DNA of 64,000 nt from Caballeronia sordidicola (lineage in GTDB: Bacteria > Pseudomonadota > Gammaproteobacteria > Burkholderiales > Burkholderiaceae). Each line of letters begins with the position of its first letter. The stretch's first letter is position 1. The notes below the pieces were generated by a model. That model ran no database searches, was not told the DNA's origin, and worked only from the letters and a program-made list of their open reading frames with translations. Position numbers and translations under genes: made by a program. Positions 16,472 through 23,520 of the stretch are shown here, one piece after another. The stretch lies in contig NZ_JNFG01000201.1 in assembly GCF_000729995.1 (NCBI RefSeq), positions 186,001 through 250,000 of the forward strand, in the 5' to 3' direction.

Positions 16472-17763
16472 ACGAAACCGCTGCCATGTCCAACATTTCT
16501 TTCCCGCCGATCAACGCTTACCGCTTGAACGCCCGTGTCGAACGCCTGAGTCAGTTCACGCGTCCCGATGTTCCGTGGACACGTCGCGCATTTTCGCCTT
16601 TGTTCGAAGAGGCGCGTGCGTGGTTGCGCAGCGAATTCGCGGGCGCCGGCCTGAGTGTTTCGCAGGATGCGGGCGGCAATCTGATCGGTCGACGCGAAGG
16701 CTCGGGGCGTTCGACGAAGCCCATCATTACCGGCTCGCATTGCGATACGGTGGTGGGCGGCGGCCGCTTCGACGGGATCATCGGCGTGCTGGCGGGCATC
16801 GAGGTCGCGCATACCTTGAACGAGCAGGATATCAAGCTGGATCACCCGTTCGAGGTGATCGATTTCCTCTCTGAAGAACCGAGCGACTACGGCATTTCGT
16901 GTGTTGGCAGCAGGGCGTTTTCAGGGGTGCTGGACGACGGCATGCTGGCATCTAAGAATGCGGAGGGTGAATCGTTACGGCAGGCGCTGCGGCGCATCGG
17001 CGGGGACCCCGACGCGTTGGCGCAAGCGCTGCGCGCGCCCGGCAGCACGGCCGCGTTCGTGGAATTGCACATAGAACAGGGGCCGGTACTCGAGACGAAG
17101 CGCTTGCCTATTGGGGTGGTGACGAACATCGTCGGCATCCGGCGCGTGCTGATTACGGTGACCGGTCAGCCGGATCACGCCGGTACCACGCCGATGGATA
17201 TTCGCCGCGACGCACTTGTTGGAGCGGCGCGCGTGATTGACCGGACGTGCCGCATCGCGTCGGCGATGAACGGCGATCCGCATTACGTAGTCGCGACCAT
17301 CGGCCGGCTGGCGATGACACCGAACGTCCCGAACGCGGTGCCGGGCCACGTTGAACTGATGCTCGAAGTGCGCAGCGACAGTGACGCCGTGCTGGATCAA
17401 TTTCCCGAGGCGCTCATGGCGGCCATCGCCGATGATCTGCTGGCTTTGCGGCTGACCGCGTCTGCGGCGCACGTGAGCCGCGCCAGGCCGACGCACTGTC
17501 AGCCGCTGGTGATGGACGCGGTGGAGCGCTCCGCCGCCTGCCTTGGATATGCCTGCATGCGTTTGCCGAGCGGGGCGGGGCACGACGGTGTGTATGTGGC
17601 GTCAACAGGACCGATCGGGATGATCTTCATCCCCTGTTTGAACGGCCGCAGCCACTGTCCTGAAGAATGGATCGAACCACAACAGTTGCTCGATGGCACG
17701 CGTGTTCTGTATCAGACCATCCGCGAGCTGGATGCGGTGCTGGCGCGCGCGGCGGGGCGATAA
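16468..17763 (+). CDS. M20-family N-carbamoyl-L-amino acid hydrolase / ureidohydrolase
   Basis: A 431-residue metal-dependent amidase of the allantoate amidohydrolase / beta-ureidopropionase (HyuC) group. Motifs: H91 in GSHCDTV, D102 in GGRFDG, E136-E137 in FLSEEPSD, H201 in ELHIEQGPVLE and GHDG near the C-terminus. The dimerisation domain holds GQPDHAGTTPMDIRRD. Following the hydantoinase with a 4-nt overlap, it would hydrolyse N-carbamoylglutamate to glutamate, CO2 and ammonia. A second in-frame ATG (codon 7) is possible. Confidence 0.85.
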   Translation: MNETAAMSNISFPPINAYRLNARVERLSQFTRPDVPWTRRAFSPLFEEARAWLRSEFAGAGLSVSQDAGGNLIGRREGSGRSTKPIITGSHCDTVVGGGRFDGIIGVLAGIEVAHTLNEQDIKLDHPFEVIDFLSEEPSDYGISCVGSRAFSGVLDDGMLASKNAEGESLRQALRRIGGDPDALAQALRAPGSTAAFVELHIEQGPVLETKRLPIGVVTNIVGIRRVLITVTGQPDHAGTTPMDIRRDALVGAARVIDRTCRIASAMNGDPHYVVATIGRLAMTPNVPNAVPGHVELMLEVRSDSDAVLDQFPEALMAAIADDLLALRLTASAAHVSRARPTHCQPLVMDAVERSAACLGYACMRLPSGAGHDGVYVASTGPIGMIFIPCLNGRSHCPEEWIEPQQLLDGTRVLYQTIRELDAVLARAAGR

Positions 17764-17788
17764 CGAACGGGCGCGAGCCCGTAGCGTT
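17762..17788 (+). terminator. Hairpin at end of hydantoinase operon
   Basis: ACGGGC-GCGA-GCCCGT, extended by AACG/CGTT across a small internal loop, begins within the stop codon of the M20 gene. There is no T-run, so terminator function is only likely. Confidence 0.4.
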
Positions 17789-18018
17789 CACCCACTGTGA
17801 ATCCTGCTTCCCATGCAACAAGGCAATCCCAATCGCTCCCGAGCAATCCGGCGCGTAATGTCGCGCGCCTTCGCCGATAGCGCCTGAGCGATTTCTGCAT
17901 GGTGGTCTCGCCCCTCTAAAAAACGTTTGCGGTATTGATCGCCGACGCTCAAGTCCGAATCCCCCTGTGCCGATAAACAAACATGGCGAACCGCCGCTGA
18001 TTTAAGCAGCCGTTGCAA
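17788..18018 (-). other. Possible remnant of a GntR/FCD-type regulator
   Basis: An open frame of 76 codons ends in a helix-rich stretch, FLEGRDHHAEIAQALSAK followed by RRIARERLGL. This resembles the last helices of FCD-domain GntR regulators (H-x-x-I-x-x-A-L). No DNA-binding part is present upstream. It may be the tail of a decayed regulator or a chance frame. The rest of 18019-18155 shows nothing. Confidence 0.25.
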
Positions 18019-18155
18019 AGCGGTGGCGATCGATCCGGGGCTTTCCCCTTTGCGACAAAGTGTTGCGATTTTGCCTACATCCCTCCCAAACGGGCGATCC
18101 AGGCATACAGTTAAAGTGTTTTATCAAGTTCAGGTTGCGGTGCGGGAGGTAAGTC

Positions 18156-18368
18156 ATGAAGCGCAGGACAGCTAGGCAACTTGTTGCTCAACTCGCGGAT
18201 ATAAGGTATGTGGCGCGGTGTAGCGCACTGAGGGCGTCGGCGCTCAGCAGGACGATAGATCAAAGCCCGGATGAAGAAACAGGGCGGCCCGCGGGCATCA
18301 TCAAACCCGCGCGAAACGAGGTCGAGCAAGAGTCATTTGCCGGAGCAGCACATGAAATCCACGCATGA
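18156..18368 (+). CDS. Small hypothetical protein
   Basis: A 70-codon frame whose ATG has an excellent ribosome site, GGGAGGTAAGTC. The product starts MKRRTARQLVAQLADIRY and is basic at the N-terminus, acidic later. It has no signal peptide, membrane segment or motif I recognise. It overlaps the next small gene by 17 nt. The SD is the main support. Confidence 0.35.
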   Translation: MKRRTARQLVAQLADIRYVARCSALRASALSRTIDQSPDEETGRPAGIIKPARNEVEQESFAGAAHEIHA

Positions 18369-18606
18369 ATATTCGCTACGTACGCAGGTCGACAAATGGC
18401 TGGCTCCCAGCCTCTCGACACCGGTTCGTGTAACAGAGTTCAGCCGCACGCGTTCGGGTGGAAGACGGTATGTGTGTGTAGAAACCGCGTTGCCGCTCGG
18501 ATCTCGCGCGTTGCTTTTCTTCCGACACGATGACGGCTGCTGGTGCGTATTTCCCCCAGCCTTGGATCGGCCTAATATGACGATGGGATGTCTCACCGGA
18601 CATTGA
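18352..18606 (+). CDS. Small hypothetical protein
   Basis: An 84-residue protein beginning MKSTHEYSLRTQVDKWLAP. The composition (beta-rich, RYVCVETALPLGSRALLFF, DDGCWCVFPP) looks like a real compact domain, and I believe similar hypothetical proteins occur in Burkholderia. Function unknown. The ATG at 18352 is chosen because the sequence upstream in this frame is not protein-like. Confidence 0.5.
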   Translation: MKSTHEYSLRTQVDKWLAPSLSTPVRVTEFSRTRSGGRRYVCVETALPLGSRALLFFRHDDGCWCVFPPALDRPNMTMGCLTGH

Positions 18607-18650
18607 CGGGTATTTGGACGGATTAGGGATCTTTCAGTAGTTCGGGATGC

Positions 18651-18788
18651 TTATTTCATTGAACTGCTGATATTAATGTGGTTGGCCGCCGGATAGAGGC
18701 GGTTAATAATCAAAAGGCTGACAAGCAGAAGGCCGATAAGCTGAAACAGGAGGGTTATGCCGGAAACAACAGCATATTCATACGCCAT
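18651..18788 (-). CDS. Candidate small single-pass membrane protein (45 aa)
   Basis: The frame starts at ATG 18786-18788 and ends at TAA 18651-18653. It encodes MAYEYAVVSG, then a strongly hydrophobic helix of about 20 residues (ITLLFQLIGLLLVSLLIIN), then RLYP and a polar tail. One clean transmembrane segment with a charged flank is unlikely by chance in this GC-rich DNA. GGGGA lies immediately before the ATG, which is too close for a good SD. No homologue recalled. Confidence 0.4.
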   Translation of the reverse strand: MAYEYAVVSGITLLFQLIGLLLVSLLIINRLYPAANHINISSSMK

Positions 18789-18898
18789 TCCCCGTCATTA
18801 GCGGAAAGAGGGTAAGCCCGTCGCCACGCGCCTGCGCGTTAAAACCCCGAGCTGCGATTTTTCCGTGAACTCAAAAATCCAAGGTTGGGAGAGTCACC

Positions 18899-19036
18899 AT
18901 GTACATCGGGCTGCTTGTCTCACAGGTTCGGCAGGTTCAGGAAGTTCACTTTCATCCCGACGAAGAGGTGTCGGTGGAAGTCGCGCCCCCGCATCGGCTC
19001 GCGTTCTGGCAAAGAATCAGACGCCTGTTCGCGTGA
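18899..19036 (+). CDS. Candidate small protein (45 aa)
   Basis: ATG at 18899 with GGGAGA about 6 nt upstream; stop TGA at 19034-19036. The product begins MYIGLLVSQVRQVQEVHFHP, continues with an acidic stretch and ends FWQRIRRLFA. The start spacing and amphipathic basic end support it; no family recognised. Confidence 0.35.
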   Translation: MYIGLLVSQVRQVQEVHFHPDEEVSVEVAPPHRLAFWQRIRRLFA

Positions 19037-19191
19037 GCTTTGTCTGAGTGGGGCGCGACCAGCACCGGGGTGAAGGCGGCAGGCTGATATCGGGCGTCGC
19101 TTGTCTTCGACGTCTTTGTCATCGAAAGCGCAGGGTGCGCGAGACGAGAAATCCGGCGTGCCTGGGGCGGCCGAACCCTCATCGCATTGTC

Positions 19192-19413
19192 TTAGGGAGG
19201 ATCTCCGTTGGATGAGGGATCGGCTATCGATTTATCCGCGGGTGTGCGCTCGCCGTTAGCGGCCGGTGATTGTCGCGGATGATCTCTTTCATACTTCTCG
19301 TTCTGTTGAACGACGCGGTCCAGCGCTCTTGGACCATCGGCTTGGGCAGCAAACGACACGGCGGGCAGGTTCAGCACCGAAGCGGCAATGACGGCGGAGA
19401 TAAGCTGTTTCAT
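19192..19413 (-). CDS. Small secreted protein, DUF4148-like signal region
   Basis: A 73-residue protein with a clear signal peptide (MKQLISAVIAASVLNLPAVS then FAA). The mature part is hydrophilic and rich in Pro, Asp, Lys and Arg (VVQQNEKYERDHPRQSP). The signal peptide resembles those of Burkholderia DUF4148 proteins, but the body is not convincingly of that family. ATG at 19411-19413 with GGGAG upstream. Function unknown. Confidence 0.6.
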   Translation of the reverse strand: MKQLISAVIAASVLNLPAVSFAAQADGPRALDRVVQQNEKYERDHPRQSPAANGERTPADKSIADPSSNGDPP

Positions 19414-19668
19414 GGTGAACTCCCGGACCACGCGTTCCATGCAAAGCGTTGCGCCCTTCGAGGGACATACCGACGCGAAAACCCTGGCGCTTCAAGCCAT
19501 ATACAGCGGAATAGCCGGGTAGACGATGCACCGGTTTCATCGTCAGTGCGGGCGTCTCGGCGTCTGTATGCAACCGTTAATACAAGAGTAGACGGGAATA
19601 CTTAAAAAGTTGGCCACATCCGATTGGGCGGACGAATGCGCTGAACCCTTGGGCTTGCTGCTGGGCTC

Positions 19669-21012
19669 CTACCCGGCATCCTCGGCGAACTCAGGCCGCA
19701 ACATTGCGCGGCCCAACAGCTTGCGAGCCTGATCCGTCTGCGTATGTTCAAAAGCATCCTCGAAGTCATCCAGTTCCTGAGCGCCGAGCCCTACTTCCGG
19801 CGTAACGGCCACGCGGCGCCAGTCCATGACCGCATCCAGGACCTCGGCCAAGATTGTTTTCGCCTGCGCCTCGGAGAGTGAAAAATAGGCGCACGTGTCC
19901 AGAAGCATCTGGACTGATTCGATAGGGCCCGCATCCTCAGTGAGCCAGGTCTTGGACTCTCGTACCTTGCCGGGCATCGGGTTCACGTCGAAGGCTGGCG
20001 AAATACGCCACAGGTCGTTGCCGTCATATAGAAAACCGAGATTCTGCAGATGGTCGTCGGTGTTGGTGATGAGCAGGTTGAAAATCAGGCGGCGCCATAA
20101 CTCTCGCGCGTCGACGTCCGGATGCGAGCACTTTTGCTGCATGACATCCACTATCTCGGTGTAGGCGTGCACATCCTGCCGCGACGCCTGCAGCATGGAC
20201 GCAGCCGAGAGATAAGGGATGCGCAGATCGCCGTCCTCCCGGTCAAACCGTTCGATGATGGCGACCGGCGTGTCGTTCAGCGTAACGCACCGGGCGTTGG
20301 CCGTCGTAATGCCGGCCTGGCGCGCGAGCTTGAGCGCCAGCACTTCGGCCCGCGTGACGTTGATGGTGTCATTGACGCTTGGAAACTTGCCGATGGCGAG
20401 CTTGCCGTTTTCATCGAGCACGGTGCATTTGGGCCGCATTCCGCCGAGCGAGGTGCCTTTGCCTTGCAGGTAGCGCAGGTCCTCGACGGTTTCCCTGGTC
20501 GTCTCGACGGCGCGTGTAGCCCTGTACATGCGTTCGAGTTCGATCATGGGCGGCGTCGTGCGGCGGCCTTCATCCACTGTCCTCAGATAGATCCCTTCCT
20601 TGCAAAGCCGAAGCGCGCCAATGCGGCTGAAGTCGTCCACTGCACACAGATAGTCGAGCTCGTTCAGGGGCAGCAGGCGAGGATTGTCCTTGCGCGCCTT
20701 GGCGTGGATGCGGTTGATGACACGACGCCCCCATGCGTCAGGGGCTGTGTCGGCCAGTGCGAAGTGAAACACCGAGTCCACGGGGTTGGGCGCCCGTCGC
20801 GGCTGGTAGCCAGGCTCGAGGGGCAGGTCGGGCGATACTTCAAACCGGTCCGGGTTGGTCAACCAGGTTTCGTCATAGGCGAACTGCGACACTTCGCGCC
20901 GCCCTTGACTGACGTAGTTCAGATGGCCGACAAGCGTACCCGCGGCCCCGAGGTGAACCTCCAGGGCCGTACTGATACCGGGCTTGCCGGACCTGGCGGG
21001 TTGGGTTTTCAT
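19669..21012 (-). CDS. hipA: HipA-family serine/threonine kinase toxin
   Basis: A 447-residue HipA-type kinase. The N-terminal HipA domain (couple_hipA-like, about 15-115) has GTLVGHLNYV and PDAWGRRVINR. The glycine loop GTSLGGMRPK carries a Ser at the position autophosphorylated in HipA proteins. The catalytic loop is NTDDHLQNLGF and the metal-binding motif is SPAFDVNP. HipA toxins phosphorylate targets such as glutamyl-tRNA synthetase and induce dormancy. The gene follows the HTH antitoxin by 10 nt. Full length, with no sign of decay. Confidence 0.9.
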   Translation of the reverse strand: MKTQPARSGKPGISTALEVHLGAAGTLVGHLNYVSQGRREVSQFAYDETWLTNPDRFEVSPDLPLEPGYQPRRAPNPVDSVFHFALADTAPDAWGRRVINRIHAKARKDNPRLLPLNELDYLCAVDDFSRIGALRLCKEGIYLRTVDEGRRTTPPMIELERMYRATRAVETTRETVEDLRYLQGKGTSLGGMRPKCTVLDENGKLAIGKFPSVNDTINVTRAEVLALKLARQAGITTANARCVTLNDTPVAIIERFDREDGDLRIPYLSAASMLQASRQDVHAYTEIVDVMQQKCSHPDVDARELWRRLIFNLLITNTDDHLQNLGFLYDGNDLWRISPAFDVNPMPGKVRESKTWLTEDAGPIESVQMLLDTCAYFSLSEAQAKTILAEVLDAVMDWRRVAVTPEVGLGAQELDDFEDAFEHTQTDQARKLLGRAMLRPEFAEDAG

Positions 21013-21022
21013 GGCTGGGCCG

Positions 21023-21400
21023 TTAGAACGCTTTGGTGGTTTTTTTGGCGGCTCGCACCCGCTGCGGCAGCTTTTCGTCCATCAATGCGAGGCCGATATC
21101 GTCCTGGCCGCTGTCGAGGAGGTCATTGAGCCGCTGCAGCTCACCGAAAAAATGAAGCGCTCGCACGAAGAAATGCAACTGCACGTGCGGATCGCCGTTC
21201 TCCATGCGCTTGACGGTGTTGAGTCCGGCGCCGATGCGCGCGGCGAGCGCTTGCTGCGTCAGCCCTCTGCGGCGGCGCGCGCGGTTGATGTCTTCGCCGA
21301 GCTTTGAGAGTGTCCGTTGCACCGGGATGGGAAGCGGTTTTCCGGCTTTACGGCCTCCAACAGGGCTTTTAAGTGGCTTAGTGGACTCCATGTGGGCCAT
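21023..21400 (-). CDS. hipB: HipB-type XRE antitoxin/repressor
   Basis: A 125-residue protein with an XRE helix-turn-helix (about 31-85: LGEDINRARRRRGLTQQALA then ARIGAGLNTVKRMENGD). It is the antitoxin and autorepressor partner of the HipA kinase immediately downstream. Residues 1-28 are a basic, Pro-rich extension. An alternative ATG lies three codons in. Confidence 0.87.
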   Translation of the reverse strand: MAHMESTKPLKSPVGGRKAGKPLPIPVQRTLSKLGEDINRARRRRGLTQQALAARIGAGLNTVKRMENGDPHVQLHFFVRALHFFGELQRLNDLLDSGQDDIGLALMDEKLPQRVRAAKKTTKAF

Positions 21401-21411
21401 TATAGTACTTT

Positions 21412-21436
21412 TGAGATGATGCTGTTACTCATCTCA
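21412..21436. promoter_or_regulatory. Perfect inverted repeat upstream of hipBA, likely HipB operator
   Basis: TGAGATGA-N9-TCATCTCA is a perfect 8-bp inverted repeat 12 bp before the hipB start. HipB-type dimers bind such palindromes to repress their operon. A second, weaker GCCC-N6-GGGC palindrome lies at 21444-21457. The rest of 21437-21792 holds no gene I can support. Confidence 0.55.
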
Positions 21437-21792
21437 TTTAAAAGCCCTTATATGGGCCTTTATGTGGATTTATAGCCTTTATGAGGGTCGTTATAACGAT
21501 AACGCCATTCGATCACAGGGCGGTGAGCGGTGCGAGAGCATTTTCGGTATCAGGGTTTCGTCAAGAGCGCGCTGGCGCCCGGCGCCCAAATAAAGCCGGA
21601 GCGAATGATCCGCTGCCGTTGTTTATCGCCGGATCGATTTCGTTTATCCGGGAGCAGGTCTCGTCAGTCTGCAACCAAAAGAAAACGTCATTGAAAAAAA
21701 CGTGAGCGCGTGTTTAAGTGCCCGCTGAACGTCGTTTTTCTCGCTCGCCACGAGCGTCACGCGACGGACCTTGGCCGCCAACGTGAATCTCA

Positions 21793-23115
21793 ATGAACGC
21801 CGTCTTCAAGACTTTTCTCGCGCTAATCCGTCTTCCCGGTTATCCCGGCATTTCCCTCGCAATGTTCCTGTCAGGCATTGCATCCTCATTTGCGGTGCCG
21901 TACACGTCGCTGTTCGGCGCGACCGAGGCGCACATGACGCCGGTTCGGCTAGGCATCTTCATGACGCTGACCGCGGTGAGCAGTGTGATCGTGAGTACGT
22001 ATCTCGGACGTATCGCTGATCGCCGGAGCGATAAAAAGCGCATCGTGCTGCTGTCCATCGCGGGGTCGGCGCTGGGTTATGCGTTGCTCTGCGTCACGCG
22101 CAACTACATCTTGCTGACGATCTTCGGCTGCGTCTTCCTGAGCATCGGCGCGGCGGTGTTCCCGCAACTTTTCACGTTCGGCAAAGCGAGGCTGCACGCG
22201 GAAGGCATCGAACATACCGAAATGCCGATGGCGACCTTGCGCACCACGCTGTCCTGCGCGTGGGTGTTCGGCCCGGCGGTGGGCGCAATCGTGCTGGGTG
22301 TATCGGGGTTCAACGGACTGTTTTTGTCGGCGGCGGGCGCGTTTGCGATTGCCGGTTTCATCGTGCTGTGCATGCGCGAACCCAAGGCCTACGACACCCT
22401 GGAAGCCGCCGATAAAACCAGCAGCGAAATTCCGCTGCAAGACAAAAACGCCCATGTATACGCGGCGCTGGTGAGTTTTACGCTGATCGGCATGGGCTCG
22501 GCGATCGCGACCATCATGCTGCCGGTGCTGATTGTCGATCAGTTGCACGGCACGACCGCGCACGTCGCACAGATGGTCGGTCTCGGCGCGTTCGCCGAGA
22601 TTCCGATGATGCTCTTTCTCGGCGGCGCGTCCCGGCGCATCAACAAGGCGAACATGATTGCGTTTGCGTCGCTGTCGCATATCGTCTATTTCGCGGGCAT
22701 AGCGTTCGCGCCCAACCTGTGGGTGCTCGTGCCGCTACAGATCCTTAACGCCGTTGTGGTCGCGGTGACGTCATGTCTGGGCATGTCGTACTTTCAGGAA
22801 CTGATGCCCGGCGCGCTGGCCCGGGCGACCACGCTGTTTTTCAACACCATGCGCACCGGCTCCGTGCTGGCGGGCGTTGCATCGGGATTCGTGGCAGCCA
22901 CGTGGGGTTATCGCGCTGTGTTCGTGTTCTGCGTGTTGCTGGCGTCCACTGCATCAATTGTGTTGTTCATTTTCAACTATCAACGAGGTGCGAAGATTTT
23001 CTCCGATCCCACCCTGGAACCCGTTGTCCAGGGCAGCGCGGTTAGCACGGTTGTCTCCGCTGGCGAGCGAAACGGAAACCAAGCCGTAACGATGGTTGAT
23101 AACGAGTCTATTTAG
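21793..23115 (+). CDS. MFS sugar efflux transporter (SetA/SetB-like)
   Basis: A 440-residue protein with about 12 hydrophobic helices. It resembles the sugar efflux (SET) group of the MFS: N-terminal SLAMFLSGIASSFAVPYTSL, loop 2-3 motif GRIADRRSDKKR and ATLRTTLSCAWVFGPAVGA in helix 5. SET proteins export lactose, glucose analogues and IPTG-like glycosides. The SD is weak. Its stop overlaps the convergent small gene by 4 nt. The C-terminal 40 residues are cytoplasmic and polar. Confidence 0.82.
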   Translation: MNAVFKTFLALIRLPGYPGISLAMFLSGIASSFAVPYTSLFGATEAHMTPVRLGIFMTLTAVSSVIVSTYLGRIADRRSDKKRIVLLSIAGSALGYALLCVTRNYILLTIFGCVFLSIGAAVFPQLFTFGKARLHAEGIEHTEMPMATLRTTLSCAWVFGPAVGAIVLGVSGFNGLFLSAAGAFAIAGFIVLCMREPKAYDTLEAADKTSSEIPLQDKNAHVYAALVSFTLIGMGSAIATIMLPVLIVDQLHGTTAHVAQMVGLGAFAEIPMMLFLGGASRRINKANMIAFASLSHIVYFAGIAFAPNLWVLVPLQILNAVVVAVTSCLGMSYFQELMPGALARATTLFFNTMRTGSVLAGVASGFVAATWGYRAVFVFCVLLASTASIVLFIFNYQRGAKIFSDPTLEPVVQGSAVSTVVSAGERNGNQAVTMVDNESI

Positions 23116-23291
23116 ACTGGATGCCCGTCCGGTGGCGCGTCGGGATGCTGCGGCTCCTCCGGCCGATGCCCGGGCGACGGCGGCGACAGCGGGTCTGCCT
23201 CGGGGTCGCGATTCGGATCTGCGAGCGGGTCTGGAATCGGGTTGCTCTGCATGTCGTATCTTGCGGGCTGCAGGATGTTCATCGGGTTCAT
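23112..23291 (-). CDS. Small Pro/Asp-rich hypothetical protein
   Basis: A 59-residue protein, MNPMNILQPARYDMQSNPIP followed by repeats of the D-P-x-x-D-P kind and a Pro-rich tail. The ATG at 23289-23291 has GGAGG at ideal spacing. Probably disordered. Similar short Pro-rich proteins are common in Burkholderia, function unknown. Confidence 0.6.
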   Translation of the reverse strand: MNPMNILQPARYDMQSNPIPDPLADPNRDPEADPLSPPSPGHRPEEPQHPDAPPDGHPV

Positions 23292-23520
23292 GAGTGGCCT
23301 CCGTCTGGTCCATTGCCGACAGTTTATGTCGTGTTCTCCAGCATAGGCGCATGCGGACTGGAAGGTAGGCCGCAAACTCCGGCCGTGCACGTTGAATCTG
23401 GCGGCGCCATGCGGGCAATGGTTCACGCCTGACGGCTTGCGCCCCATTGTCCGATGACAATTAAAGGAGTGCCGCTTTCATGGCCGGCACGTCCGTCACG
23501 CTACCTTCAGCCTTCTTCCC

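Noticed and set aside
20122..21129. 335-codon plus-strand frame
   Set aside because: Antisense to hipA; no protein-like motifs.
21481..21705. 74-codon frame between hipB and the MFS gene
   Set aside because: No SD, no motif and low-quality composition.
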